Origin: Rhodobium gokarnense
Lineage (GTDB): Bacteria; Pseudomonadota; Alphaproteobacteria; Rhizobiales; Rhodobiaceae
Assembly (NCBI RefSeq): GCF_025961475.1
Contig: NZ_JAOQNS010000011.1
Location: 62,001-126,000, forward strand
Reading direction: 5' to 3'
Length of the DNA: 64,000 nt
Positions within the stretch are counted from its first letter, which is position 1; every line of letters begins with the position of its first letter. Below the pieces are notes generated by a model. It was not told where the DNA came from. It was given only the letters and a program-made list of their open reading frames with translations, and did no database searches. Below, one piece after another: positions 48,339 to 60,307 of this stretch. Both the position numbers and the translations under genes were made by a program.

Positions 48339-48861
48339 GGCTTCACCCAGTCAGTTAAATCCGAGTATCTCGGGTTAGGTTTCTACTGCGCGCCCGGCGC
48401 TCCGCATTCGGTGCGTTGCCGTGGCAAGTGGAGAGGTAAGTGATCCGAGGCGCCGACGGGAGGCGCGAAAATGCATAGCTCTCATGCGGAAAGCACAGAG
48501 ATTTCCCCTTAGTTATTAGGAGCTTGTAACAATTTGAGATGGATCGTGAGAGGCCTTTTGGCGGCATTAAGGCAGGCGTCGCATTCGTATCCGGAAAGCG
48601 ACTTCGACTGTCGCAAATACGACGGCCGAAGAGAAAATTATGTCAAAATCGGGGCATTTGCTTGGATACGCCCATTGCCCAGCTTTTGACCCCAGCAAAA
48701 AACCGATCAAAAACTAGGCTTTGTCAATAAAGATTTTGGTAAGGAATCCGGTGCGGCAAAGTGGTTTTTTTGCGCTTTTTGGCCGCGAATGCCCCCGGAA
48801 CAACCCCTGAATGGCCTTGAAAGCCTCCCGAATGCCCCCCGGATGCCGTTGAAAGAGGCGT
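48339..48861. other. AT-richer intergenic region with short imperfect repeats
   Basis: 523 bp between the DUF1127 start and the end of the pentapeptide gene. GC is visibly lower than the neighbouring genes from about 48480 to 48780. Near the pentapeptide gene, GAATGCCCCCGGA (from 48787), TGAATGGCCTTGAAAG and GAATGCCCCCCGGATGCCGTTGAAAG-type units repeat imperfectly. A 63-residue plus-strand frame (48539-48730) has no ribosome-binding site and odd composition. No convincing gene, tRNA or named RNA is seen; an sRNA is possible. Confidence 0.4.
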
Positions 48862-49647
48862 TCAGTTCGCTCGCCAGCGCTCGCTCAGCCGCTTTGCGAC
48901 GGATTCGGGCAGGTCGACCGCGCCGCGAAAATCGGTGTCCTCGAAAGTGGCATTCCGGAAGTCGACATTGGACAGCCGCGCCCCGACGAAGGCGGCGGAG
49001 ATGAGCTGCGCCCCCGACAGCTTGGTGCCGGAAAGGTCGGCGCCGGAGAAATTGACCTCCTCGGCGCTCGCCCCGGTCATGTCGGTGCCGACGAGCCTGG
49101 CCCAGCGGAAGTCGGAGCCGATGACGACGCCGCGCAGCATGTAGACGCCGGAAAGGTCGGCGCGGCGGAACCGCGTCGCCTCCATCAGCACGTCCTTCAT
49201 GTTGGCGCCGGAAAGGTCCGCATCGTCGAGCCGGGCGTAGTTGAGGTCGGTGCCGAACATGAAGGCCTTGTGCAGCGTCGCGCCGGTCATGTCGGCATAG
49301 TCGAGCCTGGTGTGGAAGAGGTCGGCGCCGGACATGTCCGCCCGCTTCAAGCGGCAATGGCTGAGATTGGCCCATTTGAAATCGGCGCCTTTCAGATTGG
49401 CGCCGGTGAGGTCGCAGCCGGTCATCACGGCATTGCCGAAATCGACGCCGGAAAGGTCGGCGCCATGCAGGTCGACGCCGATGAGCTGGCGCCCCTTGAA
49501 GGAGCAGTGGCGCAGGTCGTCGCCCACCTGGGGCGCGTCGCAGTCCGCCGGATCCGCAGCCGCCGCCGGCGCCGAGACGAGGAGGGCGCCGAGAACGGCA
49601 GAAGCGGCTGTGAGAGGACAGCCGGCAAGACGGAGCGCAAAGGTCAT
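48862..49647 (-). CDS. Secreted pentapeptide-repeat protein
   Basis: 261 residues with a signal peptide (hydrophobic residues 4-24, cleavage near AAA-DPAD). From about residue 40 it is a right-handed beta-helix of A(D/N)LxX units: GVDLHGADLSGVDFGNAV, ADMSGADLFHTRLDYADM, ADLSGANMKDVLMEATRF and similar to near the end. An N-terminal CDAPQVGDDLRHCSF adds two cysteines. The function of such exported repeat proteins is unknown. The repeats show at DNA level as recurring GCCGGAAAGGTCGGC blocks. ATG at 49647 was chosen because the signal peptide begins there. Confidence 0.85.
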   Translation of the reverse strand: MTFALRLAGCPLTAASAVLGALLVSAPAAAADPADCDAPQVGDDLRHCSFKGRQLIGVDLHGADLSGVDFGNAVMTGCDLTGANLKGADFKWANLSHCRLKRADMSGADLFHTRLDYADMTGATLHKAFMFGTDLNYARLDDADLSGANMKDVLMEATRFRRADLSGVYMLRGVVIGSDFRWARLVGTDMTGASAEEVNFSGADLSGTKLSGAQLISAAFVGARLSNVDFRNATFEDTDFRGAVDLPESVAKRLSERWRAN

Positions 49648-49842
49648 TGTGGCGGGCCCTTTCGGTACGGCGCGGCCTTTGCCCGTGCAACGGCAGGAGC
49701 GGCTCAGGCGAGCCCTCACAGCATTTCTGCCGCCTTCGGAGGCTTGGCGCGGCAAATCGCTCCGCCGCGCGGGTATGCGCCCAAGAATGCCTCTGGGGGC
49801 ATCATAGGCCACCGACGGCCCACGGCGCCTCCGTAAGAGCGC

Positions 49843-52731
<2,889 letters not shown>

Positions 52732-52956
52732 CGGGTCTTCCGTGCCTTGGGGAACGGTTCGGGCGCCGGCAGTCCGGCGAAAACGGAGGTCCTGCCGCCC
52801 GCATCGGCGGTCATTGGCGGCCCGGTCGGTTTGGGTAGGCGGATCGGGCCGGCGACAGGCGCCCGATCCTAACGCGATATAGGCCAGAAGCGCAGCCGCG
52901 CAACAAGAGGATTACGCCACGCGCCGCGCGCGACCGGATCGGCGGCCTGTAGCATT

Positions 52957-52984
52957 TGTATAAAGCTTGCGAGTCGGCGTTAAG
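52957..52984 (-). promoter_or_regulatory. Likely uvrA promoter
   Basis: Minus strand: CTTAAC (52979-52984), 16 bp, TATACA (52957-52962). The leader before uvrA would be about 220 bases. A LexA-type box lies just upstream at 52993-53007. Confidence 0.4.
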
Positions 52985-52992
52985 GACGCTTG

Positions 52993-53007
52993 GAACATAC
53001 AATGAAC
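52993..53007. promoter_or_regulatory. LexA-type SOS box near the uvrA promoter
   Basis: GAAC-ATACAAT-GAAC is an exact match to the alphaproteobacterial LexA recognition pattern GAAC-N7-GAAC (GTTC-N7-GTTC on the other strand). It lies 9 bp upstream of the predicted uvrA -35. Confidence 0.72.
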
Positions 53008-53103
53008 ATGCGTCGCTGCCAAGGGGGCGGCCGAGGATGGCATTCCGCGAGAGGACCCTCCAAATTCGCCGGATTTCGGGGATTTCATTGGCGATGGACG
53101 GGG

Positions 53104-53133
53104 TTGAACTTGCCACATGCCCTGTTCTACGGT
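53104..53133 (+). promoter_or_regulatory. Likely ssb promoter
   Basis: TTGAAC (53104-53109), 18 bp, TACGGT (53128-53133). The predicted start point falls at the following LexA-type box. The remainder of the 549-bp gap (52732-53280) holds no gene that I can support. Confidence 0.45.
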
Positions 53134-53138
53134 ACAAA

Positions 53139-53153
53139 GAACAAAAAAGGAAC
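53139..53153. promoter_or_regulatory. LexA-type SOS box overlapping the ssb start region
   Basis: GAAC-AAAAAAG-GAAC is a second exact GAAC-N7-GAAC site. It begins 5 bp after the predicted ssb -10, a position where bound LexA would block transcription. Confidence 0.68.
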
Positions 53154-53280
53154 GCGACAGCGACGGCCGATGACGGCCCGACTCGCCTGTGGAAAGGGCG
53201 CTGCCCCGCTGGCCCCGGCGCCGGGCGCCCGTTAGGCTGTGCGGCAAAGACGGACACATATTTCAGTACTGGAAAGAACA

Positions 53281-53769
53281 ATGGCTGGATCGGTCAACAA
53301 GGTCATCCTGATCGGCAATCTCGGCGCCGATCCGGAGGTGCGCCGGACGCAGGACGGGCGTCCGGTGGTCAATCTGCGCATCGCCACCAGCGAGTCCTGG
53401 CGCGACCGCAACACCAACGAGCGCCGTGAGCGCACCGAATGGCATCGGGTGGTGATCTTCAGCGAGGGCCTGTGCCGGATCGCCGAGCAGTATCTCAAGA
53501 AGGGCTCCAAGGTCTATCTGGAAGGCCAGCTTCAGACCCGGGAATGGGAAGACCAGTCGGGCCAGAAGCGCTGGACCACCGAGATCGTGCTGCAGGGCTT
53601 CAATTCCACGCTGACGATGCTCGACGGCCGCAGCGGCGGCGGCGGCGACTTCGCCGACAGCGGCTCCGGCGGCTCCGACTTCGGCCGCTCCAGCCCGATG
53701 GACCGCGGTGGCGGCAACGCCCCCTCGCGCCCCCAGCGTGACGATTTCGACGACGAAATCCCGTTCTAA
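53281..53769 (+). CDS. ssb: Single-stranded DNA-binding protein
   Basis: 162 residues. OB-fold from [18 protein letters not shown] to about residue 110, a glycine- and serine-rich linker, and the acidic tip DDFDDEIPF that recruits repair and replication partners. The ATG at 53281 begins MAGSVNKV, the usual start; an upstream in-frame extension crosses the promoter area. Placement next to divergent uvrA with SOS boxes is typical of alphaproteobacteria. Confidence 0.96.
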   Translation: MAGSVNKVILIGNLGADPEVRRTQDGRPVVNLRIATSESWRDRNTNERRERTEWHRVVIFSEGLCRIAEQYLKKGSKVYLEGQLQTREWEDQSGQKRWTTEIVLQGFNSTLTMLDGRSGGGGDFADSGSGGSDFGRSSPMDRGGGNAPSRPQRDDFDDEIPF

Positions 53770-54230
53770 AGGCGTTGCCGGCGGACGGGCAGGGGCAGGG
53801 GCGCCGTCCGGATAGCTTTCGCACGGTGTGGTCTTGCCACTGCCCCTCCTTTGCTCCCTCAAGAAGACGGCCCGTTTCGCCGCCCTCGGGGCAAGAACAC
53901 GTTCGCTCGCCAGAAAGAATGCCGTCACCCCGGCCCCGAGCCGGGGCCTATTGCCCGCCTCAACGCGGTATGCCGCCGGCTGGCGGGACTGGCATTGGCG
54001 CGGTTCTCGGCCGGATCACGACCCGCGACGGCATACCGTTTCGATGTGGGCAATAGGCCCCGGGTCTCCGCTTCGCTCCGCCCGGGGTGACGCGGAGTGC
54101 GTGGGACAAGGGGGGCAAAAGCATCCCGCGTCATGTGTGGGCAAGTGCAGCGAGCGCGGCAAATCGGCCGGATACTCCTTTGGGAGATAGGTCAAGACGC
54201 GGATGCGCCGCTGCCCGTCGCGTCGGCATC
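53770..54230. other. Intergenic region after ssb, mostly occupied by a palindromic element
   Basis: 461 bp between ssb and the end of the cation efflux gene. Its centre is the 168-bp nested inverted repeat listed separately. The flanks (53770-53923 and 54092-54230) contain no gene or clear terminator that I can support. Confidence 0.6.
53924..54091. repeat. 168-bp nested inverted-repeat element
   Basis: Three matched pairs nest around a common centre: GTCACCCCGG (53924-53933) with CCGGGGTGAC (54082-54091); CCGGGGCCTATTGCCC (53941-53956) with its 16-bp complement (54048-54063); CGGTATGCCG (53966-53975) with CGGCATACCG (54029-54038). The whole could fold as one long cruciform or RNA stem. The outer part, a GTCACCCCGG...CCGGGG core, resembles repetitive intergenic palindromes known from several alphaproteobacterial genomes, but the long, three-tier structure is more like a small non-coding mobile repeat. 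No transposase is encoded. Confidence 0.8.
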
Positions 54231-55253
54231 TTACCCCGCGGCGTTTGATCCGTCTTCTCCGGCCCCGTCATCGCCCTCCGGCGTCCCCAGCGTCATGCCT
54301 TCAATGCCGCCCTCGGCCAGTTCCGCGGCGAGCATCTTTTCGTGGTGCTGGCGCGCCTGGACCTCGATGAAGACCCGGCGGATCACCGGGAACGCCTCGC
54401 GGATCGCGATCTCCATGGCATAGACCGCTTCCTCCACCTTGCCGACCGTCAGCGTGTTCTCGAAATCGACGGAGAGCGCCAGGAGCACGTCGTTCGGCCC
54501 GCGGTGCAGGGTGCGGATCTCGTTGACCTGTTCCACCGTCGGATTGGCCTCCACGATGCGCTCGATGGCGGCGACGGTCTGCGGGTCGGCGGCCTCGCCG
54601 ATCAGGAGGCCCTTGGTCTCGAAGGCGAGCAGGAAGGCGGTGCCGGCCAGGATGATGCCAATGACGATGGAGGCGGCGCCGTCGAGCCAGAGCCAGCCGG
54701 TGTATTGCATGCCGACGAGGCCGAGGAAGGCGACGAGGAGGCCGAGCATCGCCGCGGAATCCTCAAAGAGCACGGTGAAGACCGTCGGGTCCTTGGACTC
54801 GTGCACCGCCTCGATATAGCTGCGCTTGCCCTTGGTGGAGCGGAATTCCCTGAGCGCCACCCACCAGGCGACCGCCTCGAAGGCGAAGGCAAGCCCGAGG
54901 ACGATGAAGTTGACCAGCGGATTGCTGACCGGGTGCGGCTCGAGCACCTTGGAGATGCCCTCGTAGATGGAGACGCCCGAGCCGACCGCGAAGATCAGGA
55001 TGGCGACGACGAAGGCCCAGAAATAGAGCTCCACGCCATAGCCGAACGGGTGTTCCTCGTCGGCCGGCTGGCTGGCGTTCTTCATGCCGTAGAGCAGAAG
55101 CCCCTGGTTGCCGGTGTCGACGAGGGAATGGATGCCCTCCGACAGCATCGCCGAGGAGCCGGTGAAGGCGGCGGCGCCGAACTTGGTGACGGCGATCAGG
55201 AAATTGCCGGCAAGGGCCGCATAGATGACTGTCTTCGATCCGTGTGCGGCCAT
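54231..55253 (-). CDS. Cation diffusion facilitator family transporter
   Basis: 340 residues. Five or six membrane helices then a C-terminal cytoplasmic ferredoxin-like domain. The TM2 metal motif is EGIHSLVDTGNQ (His-x3-Asp). In TM5 the usual HxxxD is replaced by FEDSAAMLG, a feature of the SLC30A9-like branch of the CDF family, so metal specificity (zinc, manganese or other) cannot be assumed. The tail is Gly/Asp-rich. Divergent from the small secreted protein at 55435. Confidence 0.85.
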   Translation of the reverse strand: MAAHGSKTVIYAALAGNFLIAVTKFGAAAFTGSSAMLSEGIHSLVDTGNQGLLLYGMKNASQPADEEHPFGYGVELYFWAFVVAILIFAVGSGVSIYEGISKVLEPHPVSNPLVNFIVLGLAFAFEAVAWWVALREFRSTKGKRSYIEAVHESKDPTVFTVLFEDSAAMLGLLVAFLGLVGMQYTGWLWLDGAASIVIGIILAGTAFLLAFETKGLLIGEAADPQTVAAIERIVEANPTVEQVNEIRTLHRGPNDVLLALSVDFENTLTVGKVEEAVYAMEIAIREAFPVIRRVFIEVQARQHHEKMLAAELAEGGIEGMTLGTPEGDDGAGEDGSNAAG

Positions 55254-55434
55254 CGGTCCCGTCCTCGCGCGTTCGTGACGATTTGTGCGTTGGCACCGGC
55301 GCCTCGCGGCGCCCGTTCCCTGCTACCATTGGTTTGGAGCGTTTCGGCCGGCCGAAACGCACCGTCCTGTTTCTAACGCCCTCCGATTACAAAGGTTCAA
55401 CGGCGGGCCGCAACGACTTTTCGGAAAAAGCGCC

Positions 55435-55854
55435 ATGACCGAACGGCCAGCCCCGGCATTTTTGAAGCCCAACCGCTGCGCCTCGGCCGTGGCCCTGGCG
55501 TTCGGGCTTACAGCGGCAATCCTCCTGTCGCCCAGTGCCGCGGCCGCCGGCGAGGCCGACGTCGTCGCCGCAGAAGCCTCCAGGGATCCGTCCGGCACCT
55601 GGACCTTCCGCGTCACCGTCCGCCATGCCGACGAGGGCTGGGACCACTATGCCGACAAATGGCAGGTCCTCGGCCCCAAGGGAACGGTGCTCGCGACACG
55701 GACCCTCCACCATCCACACGTGAACGAGCAGCCCTTTACTCGCAGCCTCAGCGGCGTAAAACTGCCGGCCGGCATCGACAGCGTCACGGTCCGGGCCGGC
55801 GATTCGGTGCATGGCTTCGGCGGCCGCGAGTTCGTCGTCAAACTCGGCCCTTGA
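55435..55854 (+). CDS. Small secreted protein of unknown function
   Basis: 139 residues with a signal peptide (hydrophobic residues 16-33, cleavage near AAAA-GEAD). The mature 100 residues look like a single beta-sandwich: WTFRVTVRHADEGWDHYADK, WQVLGPKGTVLATRTLHHPH, FTRSLSGVKLPAG and SVHGFGGREFVVKL. I do not recognise a named family. The His-rich HHPHVNEQ loop might bind metal, which would fit the neighbouring CDF and RND genes, but this is a guess. GGAAAAAG lies before the ATG. 81 bp before the RND adaptor gene. Confidence 0.7.
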   Translation: MTERPAPAFLKPNRCASAVALAFGLTAAILLSPSAAAAGEADVVAAEASRDPSGTWTFRVTVRHADEGWDHYADKWQVLGPKGTVLATRTLHHPHVNEQPFTRSLSGVKLPAGIDSVTVRAGDSVHGFGGREFVVKLGP

Positions 55855-55935
55855 GTTTTCGGGTTCCGGTGCTCTATATAAGAAACAACTAATATGCTGG
55901 ATTGGCCGCCGCGGCGGCAGCGACAGGTGGATTTC

Positions 55936-56949
55936 ATGAAACGGACAATGCGGTGGGCTCTGGCGGCCGGACTTCTTGCCGTCCCGATGGCGGCCGGCGC
56001 GGCCCGGGCCGAAACCGAATTCAACGTCGAGCGGGTCGACGTGGTCGATCTGAAGACGGTTTATGCCGAGGTGCGCCCGATCGACACGGTGCCCGGCCGG
56101 GCCCGCATCGGCGGCACGGTGGCGACCCTCAGCGTCGACGAGGGCCAGGCAGTGAAGGCCGGCGAGGTGATCGCCATGGTCGGCGATCCCAAGCTCGCCC
56201 TGAGGCTCGATTCGCTCGCCGCCCAGATCAAGGTGGCCGAGGCCGAATACGACAACGCCGAGACCCAGTTGAAGCGCGGCCGGACGCTGATCCAGCGCGG
56301 CATCATCTCCCAGGCGAGCCTCGACGAGCTGGAAACGGCGGCCGAGGTCGCGACCCGCAAGCTCGACTCGGCCAAGGCCGAACGCTCCGTCGTGGAACAG
56401 CAACTGGCCGAAGGCGCCGTGGAAGCGCCGACCGACGGCCGCGTGCTGACGGTCCCGGTAACCACCGGCGCCGTCATCATGGCTGGCGAGACCGTCGCGA
56501 CGATTGCCGCCGAAGGCTACATCCTGCGCCTGGAAGTGCCGGAGCGCCACGCCCGCTTCATGGAGGTCGGCGACAAGATCTTCGTCGCACGGCGCCAGCT
56601 CGGCGTCGAGGAGGCGGCACCCGCGACCGTCACCGGCACCATCAAGCAGGTCTATCCGGAACTGCAGAACGGCCGCGTCGTCGCCGATGCGACGGTGGAA
56701 GATCTCGGCGACTATTTCGTCGGCGAACGGGCCCTGGTGCGCGTCTCCGCCGGCCACCGCTCGACCTATGCTATCCCGGAATCCTTCGTCGAGACGCGCT
56801 ACGGCATCGATTTCGTCCGGCTGAAGCGGCCGGACGGCGAGGTCGTCGACGTGGTTGTCCAGCTCGGCCGGCGCTTCCGCAAGGACGACGAGACCTTCAT
56901 TGAGGTCCTGACCGGCGTTTCCGACGGCGACACGCTGGTGATGTCATGA
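55936..56949 (+). CDS. RND efflux periplasmic adaptor subunit
   Basis: 337 residues. Signal peptide (cleavage near ARA-ETEF), a lipoyl half-motif GTVATLSVDEGQAVKAGEVI, a coiled-coil hairpin (about residues 95-150) and the second lipoyl half EAPTDGRVLTVPVTTGAVI, then beta-barrel and membrane-proximal domains. It links the inner-membrane pump to an outer-membrane channel. No lipobox, so not a lipoprotein. ATG at 55936 after AGGTGG. Its TGA overlaps the pump ATG by four bases. Confidence 0.9.
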   Translation: MKRTMRWALAAGLLAVPMAAGAARAETEFNVERVDVVDLKTVYAEVRPIDTVPGRARIGGTVATLSVDEGQAVKAGEVIAMVGDPKLALRLDSLAAQIKVAEAEYDNAETQLKRGRTLIQRGIISQASLDELETAAEVATRKLDSAKAERSVVEQQLAEGAVEAPTDGRVLTVPVTTGAVIMAGETVATIAAEGYILRLEVPERHARFMEVGDKIFVARRQLGVEEAAPATVTGTIKQVYPELQNGRVVADATVEDLGDYFVGERALVRVSAGHRSTYAIPESFVETRYGIDFVRLKRPDGEVVDVVVQLGRRFRKDDETFIEVLTGVSDGDTLVMS

Positions 56950-59900
56950 ATCTCGGCCTTTCCGGACGCCTGACCCAGGCGTTCATCCAGTCGCCGCTGA
57001 CGCCGCTGCTGCTGCTCGCGGCGCTGGCCCTCGGCTTCGTTGCGCTGATGTCGGTTCCCCGCGAGGAAGAGCCGCAGATTTCCGTGCCGATGGTCGACAT
57101 CTTCATCAATGCCGACGGCCTGAAGGCGCCGGACGCGGTCAAGCTCGTCACCGAGCCCCTGGAGACGGTGGTCAAGGCCATCGACGGCGTCGAGCACGTC
57201 TATTCCCAGACCTCCGACGACCGGGTGATGGTCACCGCGCGCTTCTATGTCGGCACGGATTCCGACGACGCCATCCTGCGTGTCCACGAAAAGATCCGCG
57301 CCAACCGCGACCGCATCCCCCTCGGCATCAACGAGCCGCTGATCGTCGGGCGCGGCATCGACGACGTCGCCATCGTCGTCCTGACGGTGGCGCCGAAGCC
57401 GGACTACGCGGAAAACTGGGACGACAACGCGCTCTATAATGTCGCCGAGGAATTGCGCGTCGAGGTCGCCAAGCTGCCCGATGTGGGGCTGACCTATCTC
57501 GTCGGCGGCCGCGCCGACCAGATCCGCGTCGAGCCGGATCCGGAAAAGCTGTCGCTGTTCGGCGTCACGCTGGAGCAGCTCGTCGGCAAGGTGAAGCAGG
57601 CCAACCGCTCGTTCCTGGCCGGCCGCACGCGCGACCAGAACGCCAGCATCCCGCTCGTCGCCGGCCAGACCCTGCGCGGCATTCCCGATATCGGCCTGTT
57701 GCTGATCACCACCCGCGACGGCCGCCCGGTCTATGTCCGCGACGTGGCGAAAGTCGTCGTCGACGCGGTGCCGGAGGAGCACCGGGTCTGGCACATGACC
57801 ATGGGTGCGGACGGCAAGCTGACCCGCGTTCCGGCCGTCGAGGTCGCCGTCGCCAAGCGCTCCGGCGCCAATGCGGTGGTGATCGCGGAAGAGATCCTGA
57901 CCCAGGTGGAACAACTGAAGGACCGGCTGGTGCCGGAGGCGCTGACCGTCGACGTCACCCGCGACTATGGCGAGACGGCGAACGAGAAGGCCAACGAACT
58001 CCTGTTCCATCTCGGCCTTGCGACCATCTCCATCGTCATCCTCGTCGGCCTCGTCATCGGCTGGCGCGAGGGCATCGTTGTCTTCATCGTCATCCCGACG
58101 ACGATCCTTCTGACCATGTTCGCGGCCTGGCTGATGAACTACACCATCAACCGGGTGAGCCTCTTCGCGCTGATCTTTTCCATCGGCATCCTCGTCGACG
58201 ACGCCATCGTCGTCATCGAGAACATCGCCCGCCACTGGGCGATGCGGGACGGGCGAACGCGCGTCAGCGCCGCGATCGAGGCCGTCGCTGAGGTCGGCAA
58301 CCCGACCATCGTCGCCACACTGACGGTGATCGCGGCGCTGCTGCCGATGCTCTTCGTCTCCGGCCTGATGGGCCCCTATATGAGCCCGATCCCGGCCAAC
58401 GCCTCGGCCGCGATGATCTTTTCCTTCTTCGTCGCCGTGATCCTGACGCCCTGGCTGATGATGAAGCTCGGCAAGCCGGAACATGCCGGCGCCCATGGCG
58501 AGGGCGGCGGCGCGCGGCCCGGCGGGGTGCTCGGCGGCGTCTTCCGCTCGGTCGCAAGGCCGATCATTGCGACCCGGTCCGGCGCCTGGATATTCCTGCT
58601 TCTCATCGGCGCGGCGACCATCGCCTCGACCCTGCTGATCTACACCAAGGACGTCACGGTCAAGCTGCTGCCCTTCGACAACAAGTCGGAGATCCAGGTC
58701 GTCGTGGACCTGCCGGAAGGGGCGAGCCTTGAGGCCACCGACCGGGTCCTGGAGATGGCCGCCGACCGGGTCGGCGGACTGCCGGAACTGGTCTCCATCC
58801 AGTCCCATGTGGGAACGGCGGCGCCCTTCAACTTCAACGGCCTGGTGCGCCACTACTACATCCGCTCCAACCCGGAGATGGGCGACCTGCAGCTCAACCT
58901 GACGCCGAAGGACGCGCGCGACCGCACCAGCCACGAGATCGCCCTGGAAGTGCGCGAGCGGCTCGCCGGCCTCGACGTGCCGGACGGCACGTCGGTCAAG
59001 GTCGTCGAAGTCCCGCCCGGCCCGCCGGTGCTGTCCACGCTGCTGGCGGAAATCTACGGCCCCGACCCGCAGACGCGGCGCGAGGTCGCCGCCAAGGTGG
59101 CGGAGGTCTTCCGCGGCGTGCCGTTCATCGTCGACGTCGACGACTCCTACGGCCGCAAGACGACCCGCCAGCGCATCCGCATCGACCAGGACAATCTGGA
59201 ATACCATTCGGTCGAGGAGCAGGCCGTCTACGACGCCATCTCCGCGCTGATGGGCGGCGTCACCGTCGGCTACTCCCACCGCGGTTCCGGCCGCCATCCG
59301 GCGGAGATCGCCGTCAGGCTGCCGAAGAAGGACCTGCAGATCACCGAGCGGCTGCTGTCGACGCCGGTGCCGGCCAACGCGCTGCCCGGCAACCGATCGA
59401 TCGTGGAACTCGGCGACGTCGTCGTCGTCGAAGAGGAGGAGACCTCCTACACCGTGTTCCGGCACAACGGCCGGCCGACGGAAATGATCTATGGCGAGCT
59501 TGCGGGTGATTTCGAGGCCCCGGTCTACGGCATGATGGCGGTCTCCGACCGGCTCGACGAGGTCGACTGGGGCGATGTCGGCAAGCCCGAGGTGCGGCTG
59601 CACGGCCAGCCCGACGACGAGGCGAGCCCTGTGCTCCTGTGGGACGGCGAGTGGGAGGTCACCTGGGTGACGTTCCGCGACATGGGCGCGGCCTTCGCCA
59701 TCGCCATCCTTGGTATCTACGTGCTGGTCGTCGCCCAGTTCGGCTCGTTCAAGCTGCCGCTGGTCATCCTGACGCCGGTGCCGCTGACCCTGATCGGCAT
59801 CATGCTCGGCCACTGGCTGTTCCACGCGCCGTTCACGGCAACCTCGATGATCGGCTTCATCGCCCTTGCCGGCATCATCGTCCGCAATTCCATCCTGCTG

Positions 59901-60200
59901 GTGGATTTCATTATCCATTCCCGCCAGCACGGCGGGAGCCTGCGCGACGTGCTTCTGGAGGCCGGCTCGATCCGCTTCAAGCCGATCCTCCTGACGGCCG
60001 TTGCGGCGATGATCGGTGCGGCGGTGATCCTGTTCGACCCGATTTTCCAGGGCCTCGCCATCTCGCTCCTGTTCGGCCTCGTCTCCTCCACGCTGCTGAC
60101 GGTGCTCGTCATCCCGGCGATCTACATCGCCCTGCGCGACGACCACCGGCCCTTCGGCGATCCGCCGAAGACGGAAGCGGCGGAGGGCGAGGGGGCCTGA
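56946..60200 (+). CDS. RND efflux pump, inner-membrane transporter
   Basis: 1084 residues, somewhat longer than AcrB (1049). Twelve membrane helices and two large periplasmic loops in the usual duplicated plan. The proton-relay aspartate pair is in SIGILVDDAIVVIENIARH (TM4); the GSFKLPLVILTPVPLTLIG segment marks the start of the second bundle. It belongs to the AcrB/HAE-like or SwrC-like group; substrates are unknown. No outer-membrane channel gene is adjacent, so a TolC encoded elsewhere is needed. Confidence 0.92.
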   Translation: MNLGLSGRLTQAFIQSPLTPLLLLAALALGFVALMSVPREEEPQISVPMVDIFINADGLKAPDAVKLVTEPLETVVKAIDGVEHVYSQTSDDRVMVTARFYVGTDSDDAILRVHEKIRANRDRIPLGINEPLIVGRGIDDVAIVVLTVAPKPDYAENWDDNALYNVAEELRVEVAKLPDVGLTYLVGGRADQIRVEPDPEKLSLFGVTLEQLVGKVKQANRSFLAGRTRDQNASIPLVAGQTLRGIPDIGLLLITTRDGRPVYVRDVAKVVVDAVPEEHRVWHMTMGADGKLTRVPAVEVAVAKRSGANAVVIAEEILTQVEQLKDRLVPEALTVDVTRDYGETANEKANELLFHLGLATISIVILVGLVIGWREGIVVFIVIPTTILLTMFAAWLMNYTINRVSLFALIFSIGILVDDAIVVIENIARHWAMRDGRTRVSAAIEAVAEVGNPTIVATLTVIAALLPMLFVSGLMGPYMSPIPANASAAMIFSFFVAVILTPWLMMKLGKPEHAGAHGEGGGARPGGVLGGVFRSVARPIIATRSGAWIFLLLIGAATIASTLLIYTKDVTVKLLPFDNKSEIQVVVDLPEGASLEATDRVLEMAADRVGGLPELVSIQSHVGTAAPFNFNGLVRHYYIRSNPEMGDLQLNLTPKDARDRTSHEIALEVRERLAGLDVPDGTSVKVVEVPPGPPVLSTLLAEIYGPDPQTRREVAAKVAEVFRGVPFIVDVDDSYGRKTTRQRIRIDQDNLEYHSVEEQAVYDAISALMGGVTVGYSHRGSGRHPAEIAVRLPKKDLQITERLLSTPVPANALPGNRSIVELGDVVVVEEEETSYTVFRHNGRPTEMIYGELAGDFEAPVYGMMAVSDRLDEVDWGDVGKPEVRLHGQPDDEASPVLLWDGEWEVTWVTFRDMGAAFAIAILGIYVLVVAQFGSFKLPLVILTPVPLTLIGIMLGHWLFHAPFTATSMIGFIALAGIIVRNSILLVDFIIHSRQHGGSLRDVLLEAGSIRFKPILLTAVAAMIGAAVILFDPIFQGLAISLLFGLVSSTLLTVLVIPAIYIALRDDHRPFGDPPKTEAAEGEGA

Positions 60201-60307
60201 GCGATAGCGCAGAGATGCGATTGAGATCGGCCGGTGCTCTTCAGGGTGCCGGCCTTTTTCGTTTTTCGGAGGCCGCGGGAACGCATTGCGTTTCATAATG
60301 CTCGGAG

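Noticed and set aside
48539-48730. 63-codon plus-strand frame in the AT-richer gap
   Set aside because: No ribosome-binding site, no recognisable sequence and composition unlike neighbouring genes.
48940-49470. Recurring GCCGGAAAGGTCGGC blocks that look like a repeat array
   Set aside because: They are in frame on the minus strand and encode ADLSG-type units of the pentapeptide-repeat protein; there are no spacers, so it is not a CRISPR array.
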